60,000 nt of DNA, taken from positions 11,047,722 to 11,107,721 of the forward strand of contig OZ037766.1 of the NCBI GenBank assembly GCA_964035545.1, written 5' to 3'. Positions within the stretch are counted from its first letter, which is position 1, and the number at the start of each line of letters is the position of its first letter. This document shows, piece after piece, positions 1 through 12,010 of this stretch. The stretch is from Bugula neritina (Eukaryota; Bryozoa; Gymnolaemata; Cheilostomatida; Bugulidae). Position numbers and translations under genes: made by a program. The notes beneath the pieces are model-generated. The model saw only the letters and a list, made by a program, of their open reading frames with translations, was not told the DNA's origin and made no database searches.

Positions 1-1961
1 TTAGAGTCTTGATTGATTTGGATGGCATTTTCCAGTTCTTTTCTATGAGCCTTCAGCTCAATCTCTAAAGATACCAAGTCGAGGCTTACTGTGACTTATA
101 AGCCTTATTCTATGTATTTTTATATTTCATAATATTTCTTATATTTTTTACCGTTAGAAAAATGTATACAAAATTATAATAAACGATACATGTCAATTAG
201 TTACTAACCTAACTCATCAATCTTCCAAGGGTAGCTCTGGGTTTCTTCTTTCAGCGTATCTAATATTTTCCGATAAGTTTTGGAAATTAGCTGAGCACTA
301 TTCAATTTCATTTTCAACTTCTCAGCCCTGTCAATCAACTCACATACATTAAAATATTTTGAGAAAAAGTACCGTACAAGCAGAAGTATAAATGTGATTT
401 ATAAAGGTTGATAGAAGTTACCATGTCTGTTTCAAGTTTTAAGCAGTTCAAAGCACTGAACAGCCACATTTAGTCGAAATATAGCTGTTCAGTTTTGTCC
501 GTGGTGAAGTGTACGGTAGCGTTTTGGAAAACTATGTATTCAGGGAAACTGAGTTAAATGTGGCAATTGGTTGGAAAATATGGAAGCTTTTCCATCAGCT
601 TAGTATTTGAATGATTCTCTGTCGATAGTATAAACTATAAAGTATATAGCTAGGCTAACTTTGTGACAGTTGTAATACATCAAATGATGCTGAAGTTTGT
701 GGTAAACAACAGCATAAGATATAGAATTTAAACCATGAGCAGACTATGCACCATATAACTGATTAACCCACTTGTTCTCTAATAATCTTATATTCTGTGT
801 TTCTGGAGAGCTCAATTCTTCCTGTTTCAATTTTTCTTTTTGAGCATTTGCTAGTTTCAACTCTTCAGTTAACTTCCTCACCTGTTCCATTTTTTGTTGC
901 TTCAGGTGGACCTAAACAGTGAAATGTAATGACATAGTGCGTGTTGCAAGCCAGTCTGAGTTTCTAGAATTTCCAATCAATAGTTTCTCAAGTCTCAAGC
1001 TATTTGTATTTAATTAAAATGAGATGAGCTTCCAATAACTTCAAGCTTAGTTGTAGCAAGAATGCCGGCATATGCTGATTTCAGATTTCTCCTTGACAAT
1101 TTATTATCCCAATAGTGAAAATTTTGCAGAAACAAATGCCAGCAGTCTACTTTAAAGTTTTACCTTTAACCCGACAGGTGAAAAAATATTGCTAGAGGAT
1201 TGTATACTTGCATGAAGTATTTTTATGAATTTACCCTATTGTGTTTTGGTGTGACTCAATCATTTTCCAAGTAAACTAAGTATAAGAATCAAAATTCGTT
1301 TACGAGAAATTAAGCAACTCACCTGTAAATTATACTTCTTTATACTTTCACACACTTTCTGATCTTGTATTTTGATAGCCTCACTCATTGTCTTTTTGAC
1401 AACAAAAAGTTTCTCAGCTGGTTGCTTTTTGTCATAGGCATGTGCTATGTTGTGACTATCAGGTGATAATTTTTGTTCTTTAAGATGAAATTTGTTTCTC
1501 CTCCGTTCTGACAATAATGTCGCAAAGTTTTTCTTCTTTTCATCTTCACTTTTTTCAAATGCTGCTTTCCTTTCATATTCTACAGTTACAGTATGTTGGC
1601 AAATTGTGTTGAAATCTTTATTCATATAACTACCTTTTTTCATAGAAATAACCTAAATTTCATTGATTTAAGTTATATGTTTGAACAGCTATATATTATA
1701 TGTTTTGTAGAAAAGTACTGCTAGCTATTATTTTACATACTCATCTAGGTTTGGCAGACTAAAAATGGGACAATTCCTTAAATTATGACAATCTAAAATC
1801 AAAAATGATACGTATCCAATCTGATTGTGAGGTCACATTAATTAATAAGTGTGACTGTTACCTGCTAGTTGTATCTTAGACTTTAGTTCGTCTATCACTT
1901 GCTCTGTACTGATTTTATCAGATGCAAGTTTGTCCACTCGACCTCTAAGTGGCCGAGACAT
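1..1961 (-). CDS. ODAD3: ODAD3/CCDC151-like outer dynein arm docking protein, N-terminal part
   Basis: Coiled-coil protein running off the left edge. Six exons join in phase with GT/AG borders: 1862-1961 (ATG at 1961), 1741-1792, 1323-1629, 772-911, 209-327 and 1-64, giving about 260 aa. The product is Lys/Glu-rich heptad sequence. Two stretches match the remembered pattern of ODAD3 (CCDC151): an early 'ERKAAFEKSEDEKKKN' block, and later 'LLENKAEKLKMK' followed by 'DELEIELKAHRKELE' and an Asn-Gln pair. ODAD3 is part of the axonemal complex that anchors outer dynein arms to doublet microtubules. The 52-nt second exon is the weakest join: it was chosen because it alone reconciles the phases of its neighbours. 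The gene lies head to head with the CCDC15-like gene. Another ciliary coiled-coil family is possible but less likely. Confidence 0.68.
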
Positions 1962-2130
1962 TGAAGCTATTGATCTTAAACTACTTATAACAAATAAGTA
2001 GAAAAATTTCAATTTTTCATTCAAGTTTAACTATTTAAGTGTCTGTGTGCTTTACACAACGCCATACCACAATGTCATCCTATTGTTGAATGCCAACTTA
2101 CTTTTTTAGTTTCATTATTATACGTTGCAG
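1962..2130. promoter_or_regulatory. Short interval between divergent ciliary genes; candidate bidirectional promoter
   Basis: Only 169 bp separate the ODAD3-like ATG from the first recognisable CCDC15-like exon. An imperfect palindrome, GTTGAATGCCAAC (2085-2097), resembles the RFX X-box, two GTTGCC-type half-sites back to back, that controls many ciliary genes. No TATA box is obvious. A 5' exon of the plus-strand gene may lie here or inside the ODAD3-like gene. The regulatory role is inferred from the arrangement. Confidence 0.4.
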
Positions 2131-5100
2131 TGAAGTACACTGGGGCAAATCTTGATGAAGTTGAAAAGCTTAGGCATTCTATAGACCATGAGAGGAAAGC
2201 AAAGAAGAGTGCTCGAGCGAAATTGTCATCTAGACAATTGGCTCATGAGTCAAGGGCTGATCTACCTGGCGGGTTCTGGAAGGAAACTTCACTTGTGGAG
2301 GTAAGGGGAAAGGGGCCAATAAATCAACATCTTTAATATAAAATCTTCAAACTTCGAAGATTGTGTCTAAACTTTTAATGTCACCATCCAATTTAAAGCA
2401 AAGAGTTGCAGATTCCTCGGAAATAACCAATCCAAATATTCTGTAAAGTAATGACAACTAGTCCATTTAGTTTTCGTTTCTTTTGTCTTGACCAGCAGTC
2501 AAAGTTTGGAGGAAATGGTGGAGCATTCTAGAAAAGTTAACGCTAATCTTAGAAAGATAAGGAATATTGAAATGAACTTACTGTCAATTTTAGAAATAAA
2601 GCATAAATATGCCGCTTGTGTGTTGTATCTATACCAGCATTAATCAGGTCATTGTTGAAGTTTTCACAAAGAAAATGACTTATTATAGTGATACTCATTT
2701 GTGGAAAATAATTTGTATTAATTTTACATTTCTAGAAATAAAACACACGCGAGTAGCATATATATATATATAGATATGAGAAAATAAAAAAAGAAAAGTT
2801 AAAGAAACTTCTCACTGACAAAGATATATAATGACACCAACGATGGTTATAATGACTTGCATGTTTTGGCTTTTGATATTTCATGAAGCTGCACATCTTT
2901 ATGACAAACTATCTCAATGTCTCATACACTGTGGTTGGGCTGGTATGGTGGAGTACTGTTGAATAAAAAGACTCCAAGAGAAATAGTTGGGCACTGCATA
3001 TAATCACGTCAGACCCCGAACTTTGACTACTGGTCTTGCAGATGAGGCTTGACTAGAACTGGTTTATTTCGTGTATAATTTTTGAAATCAAAACATTTTT
3101 ATTTCAACTGCAACATGTTTAGTAGTGTCTTTTTTTCAAAACCAGTAAACATTTTTCAAAGCAATAAATGTGCCATGATAGAAAATAATATATTTATTTA
3201 ATTTAAATCATGTCTGTTTGTAGTGCCTTCCTTCTTCTCAATCTAATAAAGATGTTTTGATGCTGGAAAATTCTGATGATAATGAAGGTTTGTTAGTTTT
3301 TTAGTTTAATTTTTTTGGCAGGTTTTTAATAAAATTAATAACCAATTCAATCTATAACAGTGTGTATATGTTTGATCAACTAATGATAGTTACATATAGA
3401 AGCATTTTGATGTTGTGCTCACTATAAAAATTTCTAGAACTTTTTTCCTTATCAACTACTGTGCGTGATCATTTTGCTGTTTATTAGTTAATTTTTTTCA
3501 GAGCTAAGCCTATCTGACAACTCATTGAATTCAGAGGATTTAAAGCCAGTTGCTGAGAAAGAAATCAAAGGTATGGCCTTCTAAATTAGTGTATTATTTT
3601 TATATTGAATTAAAAAATGGACTGACTACCATTTTTATAATATGCAACTATTATTTTTAATAACATGCAGTGCTGTTATAGTAATAATTTCTCTTTTACA
3701 TTGCAACAGCTCTCCTGTTTCACACAATAAATTAATAAGACATGCATCAGTTAGTAAAAGGGCAGTTGCTAATTTGAACCTGATGTGTCGCAATGTTGAC
3801 ATTTGTTGTGGGTTTAAAAAAACTAGGTAAACGTTCTTGCAATTAAAAGATAAACAGAATTCTTACAGAATAAAAACAAAACAGGCTGCTGGTAAGATAA
3901 CTACAATTAGCTATTACATCAGAGAGTGTAAACTGGAGAAGATAAATTATAGAAAAAGTATTTTTGACCTGTATCTGCTGTATGGACAGATTCATATTGT
4001 CTGGTCTGTGTGATACAGATAGGCAAGCAGCCCAGAGAGCACCATCTTTTCTAATTGACTTGAGCCAAGAAGAGGAAATTCGAAAACAGGAAGTAAAACA
4101 AAGAGCTCTTTTGCGTCGTCTGTACATGGATATTGAGAGAGAACAAGTTAAAGAATATAAGAAAATGAAATCACATCTTAACAGTATACAACAGTGAGCT
4201 TTCTATTGCTCTAACATAAATTTTAAATGTTTGATTTATTTACTGGTACATATAAATTTCAAAGGTTTAAAAATGTAATCTAATTCAGAATAAAAAGGAA
4301 AAAGGAGCAAGAAAGAATACGGCAGGAAGAGGCAGTGGAATCAGAGATGTCATGTGACCGTATTTTCACTCCTAATCTGTCTAGCGTTGCTAATCAGAGG
4401 CTGCAACCAGAAAAGCAAATAAAAAAACAGAAAGAATCCAGAAGGTAAATTTTATAGCTTTATACATTTGTTAAATATATTTATACATTGATTATCCTAT
4501 AGTCTATACCATTCAATCGCTCATGCTTTGTTTCACTGGGTATAAAACTCTTTAAGAGTCGGTAACTTGCCAGCACATTTACTGCATAATAATTGGAATA
4601 CTTTATAGTTTCAATAGGTTATTGTCTTAAACTTTAATTTCAAACTCTCTTTAAAAATTTGTTCAGGTACATAAAAGCTTTGAGATCTATGCTTAAAGAG
4701 AAAATTGAGCGCCTGAAAATTGATGTGCCACCTTTATGCTCTTGTGGAAATGACATCTGGGCTACTCATCCTGATCTTTGTGCAAATAACTGCATATTCT
4801 ATAAAAACCCAAAAGGTAAGCATGCAGCCAGTATTAAAGTTAAGTAATTTTTTAGTGTTTATTTATGACAGCTTCTCAGATGATTTAATTGTGTAGAAAC
4901 TTTCTTGCTCTAGTTGTATTGATATTAATAACTACCTCCTTTGTTTTTCAAATAGCAATACTCTATAGTCTATAGCATTTCTAGACTATAGTACTGGATA
5001 ACAAATATGTATTCATTTCTAGTCCTTCAGAAACAAACCAATTGCTGTATAGCATCTGACATTTAATTGTTAACTAATTCATTTTGTTAGGAATACATTT

Positions 5101-5627
5101 CCTGTAATTTTAAATCAGAAAGTATGTCAGCTTGAAAAAATACAGAACCAAATATGTTGATTAGTTGCTACCTACAAATAAGTTGAAAACTTCAGTCTCT
5201 TTACAGTTGAGCACCACTCGCCAATTTCTTTGTTAATTTACATGCTCAGTATTCACCAAGTACCTACCTATTGAATATAGCTTTGCACTGTACAATAAGA
5301 CTGGATGGGTCACTGCTGATAGTGAAATCAAAAGCTATGAGACCCATCATGCAATTATCTAGTTGGAGTTTCACAGTTTGTTTTTAATCTATCCATAGGC
5401 TTTTAATGTTAGTTGTAAATATTGTATCATCTTCCAAGTCAAATTCTAGAAACCAGTCAGTTTTGTGAAGTTGAAACCTGCACCAACATTTTACCAACTC
5501 GCACAATACAAGTCTGTCTCATTTTATAACTGATGTAAATTTTCCTGATCAGCAAAGTTTCACATATTTTGTAGGTTATGAGAGAGCTGTACACACTTTG
5601 CTAGCTTCTTGTGATATCAATGATTAG
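2131..5627 (+). CDS. CCDC15: CCDC15-like coiled-coil protein, first exon missing
   Basis: Seven exons with GT/AG borders and consistent phases: 2131-2300, 3224-3287, 3502-3570, 4019-4193, 4289-4444, 4667-4815 and 5575-5627 (TAG). They encode about 278 aa: a basic N-terminal stretch, an acidic Ser/Asp linker, a charged coiled coil (exons 4-5) and a Cys-rich C-terminus 'PPLCSCGNDIWATHPDLC' followed by 'NNCIFYKN' and 'YERAVHTLL'. The Cys motif and short tail match the conserved end of vertebrate CCDC15, a centriolar inner-scaffold protein. Exon 1 begins with phase-1 TG directly after an AG acceptor, so an upstream exon ending in A would create a split ATG; otherwise coding sequence continues upstream. 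Reading through the exon 6 donor would stop at 4847, so splicing to 5575 is preferred. The protein is far shorter than the vertebrate one, as far as seen. Confidence 0.68.
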
Positions 5628-6570
5628 GAGGCGACTCACTTGGCATATGCTAAATCCTGTCTGCATTTATTTTACTGCCACGTCCATTTGCAATTCCTTT
5701 CAACTTACAGTTAAGTAGATTATTTGTGATCAAAATGAGCAAAGGTTGGTTTGGCTCCCAAGTTTTAGTCATGTAAACAATTTTAGTTTATATATATATA
5801 TATATTATGACAATTGTTTGTTACAACATTGTGTCCATTTTAATTTATTAATAAGCATAGATATAAAAAAGGTTGTGCACTGTGTTGTTTCATGTGTACT
5901 TGTGTGCAAGTAAAAATTTATTGCTAAAATACATATATCTGTTCACAGTACAAAATAATGCTATTGTAGATGATTGTGAGACTTGCTAAATATGTATGAA
6001 GCTAACAGTTTTTCAGCCTTTCAAAAAAGTATCACATTAAATTGCACAAGCATTTATTTTATCAGTGCTTAATCAAAGCTTAACAAAATGCAAGATAAAA
6101 CTTTACATTGATTACTGATAATTTTAAAATCTTTTTATATGTATATTTCACACCACACAAAAGTTAGAATTGTAAGCATAACAAGTTTTTATGAACATCA
6201 AAATCAGCAGCACCATTAATAACTTTACTGTACACATTAAAAACTGTATTAGATCTTGTGCTAATAAGTATCTTTTTTTAAGATTAGGATTGTTATGATG
6301 GCTAGGAGAGCATTGGAATAAGATATTTATATAATATACATGTACAATAGTTAGTTTTACAAATGCATAGAATGGGTATACCCATTATGAGTTCTTAGTA
6401 AGAGATGCTAAATATGTACGAAGTTTTCCAATATGCAACTCTAAAATTGCATATCTTTCTCAGGTGTTCTCCACTAAACCACCATCAATATATTACTATG
6501 GCTAACCTCTTGCAAAAGCTAAAATGTATTAGGTAGTGAAACCATAAAATAAATACTGGTAGTAATTTCA
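5628..6570. other. Intergenic gap between convergent CCDC15-like and G3BP genes
   Basis: AT-rich spacer holding both 3' ends. A (TA)n run lies near 5790-5805. A minus-strand AATAAA (plus-strand TTTATT, 6053-6058) could end the G3BP transcript. No coding potential was recognised. Confidence 0.5.
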
Positions 6571-9500
6571 TTAGTAACGGTTAGATTTGTTTAAATTGTT
6601 ATATCTTCCATGTTCATTTCTATCCCAGTCATCACGAGATAGTCCACCTCGCCTGTTCATGCCTCCACCTCTAGTGTGTCTCGCACCATCACGCCGACCT
6701 CCACCATTTCTAGAGTTGCTGTGTGTTCTGTTGCCACTTCGGGGCTTTTTCTCTTCAATGTTCAATCTTTGACCATAGTAATCCATTGACTATTGGGAAC
6801 AAATTGACCATGCATTAAACTCCAAACATTGAAATGTAAAGTTTAGTGTTAGTAAATAACATACTTCAAACACTTGATGAATTTATAATACTATACCTTA
6901 TAAGCCAACACCTTCTGGGCACTTGATTCATGATCAAAAACAACAAAACCAAACGGTAATTTAGTTGTTGAGTTACGGTTGACTCGAACCTGGAGTACCT
7001 TCCCATGCTCTGTAAGTAACAAATTATATGACTGTATAGATGTATGAAGTAGACCACCAACTAGACCTGTACTGTTTGCCTACAGTGGAATTGTAATTTC
7101 GGGATGAAAATTATTTACTTACGATTGAAAAAGTCTGTCAGTTCAGACTCAACAATGGAAGAAGGTAAATTTCCCACAAACACTTGCTGAGAATCTGGAT
7201 ATTTGGTTCTGTCAGGTTTTCTGTAATCGTCATCGAAATACATCATATCCAATCCTTTGCACTCAGCCGCTGCATTGTTTCCAAGTCTGAATGAAAAAAT
7301 TCCTGATGAAAAACTTTCAAGCCACAAGTTTAAATTTTAGCAGAAGAATATAATTACATAACTAAAACAGTTTTTCTTATATATATATATATATGAAAAA
7401 ATAACAAAAGTTAAGCAACCAGACAGAATAGAACTATTTTAGCACAGTACCTGTTATTTCTGATTGCTTGAGATCTGGGGTTTGATTGAATAACGGGTTT
7501 ATCAGGAGAATTTGAAGACTGCGGGCTTGCATCAGATGAAACTTGTCCAGTTGGTGGGTTCAGTATATTGGCCCAAGACTTGGGTTTATCACCAGCTGTG
7601 GCAGCTTCAGCTAAACAATATAACACTACTCTTAGGTTACTTGAAAAAAATTAAAAGTACAGACAGTAGCAAGTAAATTTCAAAAAGGCCAACAATGGGC
7701 ACTAGACTAGAATTCTAAATCACACAACTATAAAGTCTACAAGATAAACCATCAAAATTTAAACTTAAAATAAAAAAATTTCCCCATACAGCAATACAGA
7801 CGTGACCCACCATCTGCTTTATGCAGCTGGATTCCTTGATCTCCACCAGCAGCACTTGTATTGCCAGTTTCAGGTTCTGGTGAAGAGTAAGAAGAGGCTT
7901 GCTGGGTGGGATTGACAGGAGATGCTGGTCTAGGAGAAGCAGATATGGCAGTGTCTCTCGTCTCTTCTCCGTGGCCATTAGCGAGAGCAAGCTCAGTAGC
8001 AGTCACCTCTGTATCCGCAGCTTGAGGTGATGAGCCATGCCTGCCATTGAACTGGTGGTGTTCAACTGGAGCATCTACCTGGTGCTGCTGCTGGTACAAG
8101 TTCACATTGTTGACTTGCTGTGCCACCTCCATGATGGATTTATCAGTTGATTCCTCTACAATTGGACAGCAAAGTACTCAGCATGACATAGAAAATTGGA
8201 GTTAGTATCACCGGCTTTCCAAGGATTGATCTCAATTATAGTTTTTTCATGAGGTGTCAGATCGATCTCGAGGAGTTGCCTCCTCTTAAGTGAAGGGTAT
8301 TTTAATAGTGTAATTTGTTCACCCATCTGAGTGATTAAAGCTAATGAAAGTAAGTTTTACTAGTCATTTAAATTCAAGTTAAATGCTCCCATTTTTGTGC
8401 CTCCTACCGTCTATAATTTCATATAATTGAGTTTTCTTAATCATTTTGATGAAAGTAAAAGTTTTGACAACTGAAAAGGTGGCTTTAGTAATTATTCGGT
8501 ATTTTGCTTAGTAATTAACAATAACTTATCATTTTTATTAGCAGACAACATTTTACTGAGACAATCTTTTTCTACTTCTCAGATCGATCTGGCTTCTTTC
8601 CATGGTCTTATTGACATGACATCGATCTGATTTCCATCTCCACTGACCGACCTCGCTGAGATCGATCCATAGAAAGCCGGTGTATGTCAGTTTTCAAATT
8701 GTTAGGAGCACTAAACTGCGGAAAAATTTTGCTATCCAGCATTGACAAGCTAAATAATAAGGTAAAATAAAAGAATAAAGCATAAGCCTACCTCTTTGTT
8801 GTTCCATAGGATGAGAATCAACAGCTGTGTGGGCTGGCTCCACCTGGCTTTCATCTTCTTCGTCACTGAAGACCTCATCCTGGTATCTAAAGATGTCGTT
8901 GTGAACATAATACTTGTTCCGGTCCTGTGGTGCCAGTACAAAAGTCTGCATAAACCGCCTCATAGGTTGCTGGTTGTTGGACAGCTCTCCTGTCACCTTA
9001 AGAAAACAGAGAGCATGATGACCTTCATGTCTATTTGACGCCTATATGATTTGTCCCATCACCATGCACAAGAGGCACAGCAAAGTGATGTAATACCATA
9101 CTGAGCTGCTAAAATATTGCACCAAGGGCACACAGATAGTCTGCACACAGTGGAATACATCAGAAGCAGTAATTTTCAAGTTCACTTGCATCAGTGCAAA
9201 ACGATTTTCATGCTTGTTTTTGTTTCCATCTTGCTCTTTAAATTTTTAAGACTTTAATGTTAGGTTATAATTAACTGCCTGAATATGTTCTACAGAAATG
9301 CATTCTGATGCTTTTAGGTAGAACTGAACTTCAAACCACTTCTTTGAAAATAATTACTAGGTGGCCAGAAAAGTTAAAGTGGGTTTATGGTTGGCATATT
9401 GTATTATGCTAACTAAATACTAACATTACACAGCTTACACAACAATGGCTCAGCTTACACAATGGCATAAGCTTCTCTTTGATTATGTAATGCTTTAGCT

Positions 9501-11309
9501 GAAAAGACACTGAAACTTAATGAATGCTCCCATTAGCTTTGGGATAATGGCATGCAGGTCAGGTTTCAGGGATGTGAGCCTCCCGAAATAAATTTTTACA
9601 TCCACTTTAAAAGTTATCAGCTGAGCTAAATAAAAATCTAAATAGAATTGACCATTTATTCTTTTTTTATTAAAATTAAGTGTAAATACAGAAGTTATGA
9701 CTAAATGCAATAAAAGAGTCAAAATATATTAATTAAATTTCACTAATGATTACTCAAGTGAGAACTGGGGTAATATGGTTTGAATAGGTACAGCCCAAAA
9801 CTGGTTAGTAAAAGGCAACAGTAAAAGTTGTGCATGATGACAAAAACTTGATATTTTAGACCAGCAATGCTCAACTTGCGGCCTTTAAACTTTTAGCGGC
9901 CTTTTGAGCTGGTAAATGTGGCCTTTTGGTCTCTTAGTAAAATAAAAATTTAGTTCAGGTTCAATTCTTCCTCAATTTTGCTTTTTACTAATTCCCAAGT
10001 TTACTATATTAATCATGACTGCTAGCACATATTGGTGTGAACAGTTATTCTCTCGAATGGGGTATGCCAAAAACAAATTCAAATTGAGGCTAACAGACTC
10101 CTATCTGGCTGATATCCTTCACATATCGGCATTGAACCAAATTATCAAACCATACTGTGTTCTGTTCAATGTACAGAGAAATGCTTACTTTCCTGAACAA
10201 ATCAAGCTATTCTCCTGAATCTTTTTTTCATAAAATAAGTATGGTTTTAGGTAAAAATGGCACCAGTAAAAATGCTCTCAGATAAAAATGGCACGGTAAA
10301 AATGGCACAGGTAAGAATGGCACAAATGGAAAGTAGGTAAAAATGGCAAACTGATGTTAAATCTTTTCAAACCCAACCCCCCCCCTTCCAAACCCCCATC
10401 CTAAACCCTAATATTGAAAATGTGCCATCTTTACATACTTTGTCACTTGTGGCATTATTACCTGTGGCATTATTACCTGTGGCATTATTACCTGTGGCAT
10501 TATTACCTGTGCCATTTTTACCTGTGCCATTTTTACCTGTGCCATTTTTACCGGACACCAATAAATACATATCAAATTAGAAAATAGGCTTAAATTAAAA
10601 TACATGGAGAGTTTTGACAGTGAGATTGACACTGAACTTTCTACTTTCTAGTGGCCTTTTTGGTGGCTCAGGGTTATTTTACGGCCTTTTCCCAAAAAAG
10701 GTTGAGCACCCATGTTTTAGACAAATGACTCCCTTGTTGCATGAATTACTGTGCCATGATGACTATCCATGCGGACTAAACTGGACTAAACTTACCTGAA
10801 CCACCACTCCAGTCGATACAGTTGATTGACTGTCCACATATCTTATTTTTGCATGGCAGTCATTGAAGTTTAAAGACATTATCTTCTTGTGAATTTCCTA
10901 AACAACCAAAATTATCAATTTTAATATTGACATATAAGTAGGTAGATGCTAAAGTTTAATAGAAATTCAATGCTCTGTCAAGTAAATATGCAATATACAG
11001 TATACAAATGTTATTTTTTTTATTAAAAATACCGTGAACCATGATTCTGTCATACTTTCTAAAAACTAAGACTAGCATGAAAATTAGGTATAACGTGAGT
11101 AAGCATTGGCTTCAAAATATTGACAGTAAACTAACCGATTGGCCTACAACTGGAACATCATTGGATGAGCCACTGTGTATGAAACTTGAATCGTGACTGT
11201 AGAACCTGTGAACATACTCTGGAGCTTCATTTAGAAGTGTGTAGTACTGCCTGACGAACTCTTGGCCTACACACTGAGGACTAGGAGATGGTGTGCCATC
11301 CATGACCAT
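6571..11309 (-). CDS. G3BP: G3BP stress-granule RNA-binding protein (NTF2-like, RRM, RGG)
   Basis: Complete eight-exon gene: 11136-11309, 10796-10897, 8792-8996, 7811-8155, 7451-7610, 7123-7286, 6897-7009 and 6571-6789. All borders are GT/AG and phases agree. Total 1,482 nt, 493 aa, close to vertebrate G3BP1/2 (466-482 aa). It starts Met-Val-Met-Asp, as human G3BP starts Met-Val-Met. Residues 9-135 form the NTF2-like dimerisation domain ('[11 protein letters not shown]', '[13 protein letters not shown]', '[12 protein letters not shown]', '[15 protein letters not shown]'); Phe18 and Phe36 correspond to human Phe15 and Phe33, which line the FGDF-peptide groove. An acidic then Pro/Ser/Gln-rich linker follows. 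The RRM spans about 363-433 (RNP2 VFVGNL 364-369, RNP1 LPFGFVVF 401-408), then a short Arg/Gly tail. G3BP nucleates stress granules in the cytoplasm. An AG acceptor at 11323-11324 shows that a non-coding 5' exon lies further upstream. Introns 2 and 3 contain transposable elements. Confidence 0.95.
8209..8682. mobile_element. CACCGG-ended inverted-repeat element, copy 1 (G3BP intron 3)
   Basis: A 474-bp element with imperfect terminal inverted repeats: it begins CACCGGCTTTCCAAGG and its other end, reverse-complemented, begins CACCGGCTTTCTATGG. It is flanked by TAT on both sides (8206-8208, 8683-8685), a possible 3-bp target duplication. Subterminal regions are rich in AGATCGATCT. No coding sequence was seen. 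A longer relative lies at 24907-25661 in the same orientation. The 3-bp duplication and CAC start would fit a CACTA-like element, but this is a guess. Confidence 0.65.
10015..10218 (+). pseudogene. hAT transposase C-terminal fragment
   Basis: A 67-aa open stretch inside the hAT element. It contains '[12 protein letters not shown]', '[15 protein letters not shown]' and a downstream '[10 protein letters not shown]', which resemble the C-terminal hATC dimerisation region of ZBED/GTF2IRD2-type hAT transposases. The BED finger and catalytic residues are absent, so this is a decayed internal fragment, not a gene. The first ATG is probably fortuitous. Confidence 0.65.
10250..10552. repeat. Inverted arrays of a 15-bp repeat (fold-back) inside the hAT element
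   Basis: The left arm (10250-10348) has degenerate copies of GGTAAAAATGGCACA. The right arm (about 10446-10552) holds the reverse complement as a tidy tandem array: four ACCTGTGGCATTATT units followed by three units with GCCATTTTT. The spacer contains a run of C residues (about 10375-10385). The arms could pair into a long hairpin. In the right arm all frames repeat with a five-residue period, producing spurious Gly-Asn-rich open frames. Confidence 0.8.
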
Positions 11310-11589
11310 ACTGCTACAGCAACTATTTAATTTAATTGCAAATTAAGAATGATGAGAATTATAATATGATGAAACTTAGAATTGCAATAGTCAACTAATA
11401 ATGCAAATCAAAATTTTGTCCTGTAATGTTACTATTTTTAAACTCAACTTCAAAATTACATTTATCAAGATACGACACCTTTCTCTTTGAGTTTGTTAGT
11501 AGGTTCTTAGGCTCTCCTAATCGAGTTTGTGGAAGCTATTGGTCAGGTGCCCACTTGAGTGTGAATTTTCGATGGATTAAAGAGTTCTC

Positions 11590-12010
11590 TGTAAATATAA
11601 TATATTTTATTATTATTATTATATCAATATGTTTAAGAGAATTTAAATATGATTCCAATCATTTTCATTTTGGTAATTCCATCATTATGATTATTATTAT
11701 ACGTAAAGCTATAGTGCAATAGTAGTACTAGGGCTGATACTACTACTACGACTAGTAGTAGTAGTAGCAGTAACACTAACAATAAATTTAATACTAATAC
11801 TAATAGTACAAGTATAACAAATGAACAGTGCTGGTATTGGGACTATTACACTACAAGTACAAGTTGAAGTACAAGCTGAAGGTTTACTTTTCCTTCAATT
11901 CAACTCTAACCCTAAGGTTAGCTTTTAGTTTTACTTCTAGTATTAGTAGTAGTAGTGGTACTACTACTTACTAGTACTAGCAGTTTTACTTCTGCTTTCA
12001 GTTTGTAACA
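11590..12010. repeat. Triplet-register simple-sequence DNA
   Basis: Sequence made largely of ATT, AGT, ACT, AAT, AAG and CTT triplets kept in register, with local (TAG)n and (TAC)n runs. No gene is visible except a possible decayed exon at about 11500-11592, which is open and bounded by AG and GT but whose phase does not fit the exon at 12511. Confidence 0.6.

Larger units (their letters stand above)
9862..10714 (+). mobile_element. hAT-superfamily DNA transposon remnant with 8-bp target duplication (G3BP intron 2)
   Basis: Bounded by identical 8-bp direct repeats TTTTAGAC (9854-9861 and 10715-10722). The left end reads CAGCAATGCTCAACTTG; the right end, reverse-complemented, reads CATGGGTGCTCAACCTT, sharing TGCTCAAC. 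Inner GGCCTTTT blocks recur near both ends. A transposase C-terminal remnant lies at 10015-10218, and an inverted 15-bp repeat structure at 10250-10552. Eight-bp duplications and a CA(G) start are hAT hallmarks. At 853 bp it is far too short to be autonomous. Confidence 0.82.

Noticed and set aside
10440-10552. CRISPR-like regular repeats
   Set aside because: Units are contiguous without unique spacers, and the DNA is animal.
10367-10632. Open frames encoding repeated Gly-Asn-Gly or Met-Pro-Gln-Val pentads
   Set aside because: They are translations of the 15-bp tandem array in different frames; no start context, splice sites or flanking domain.
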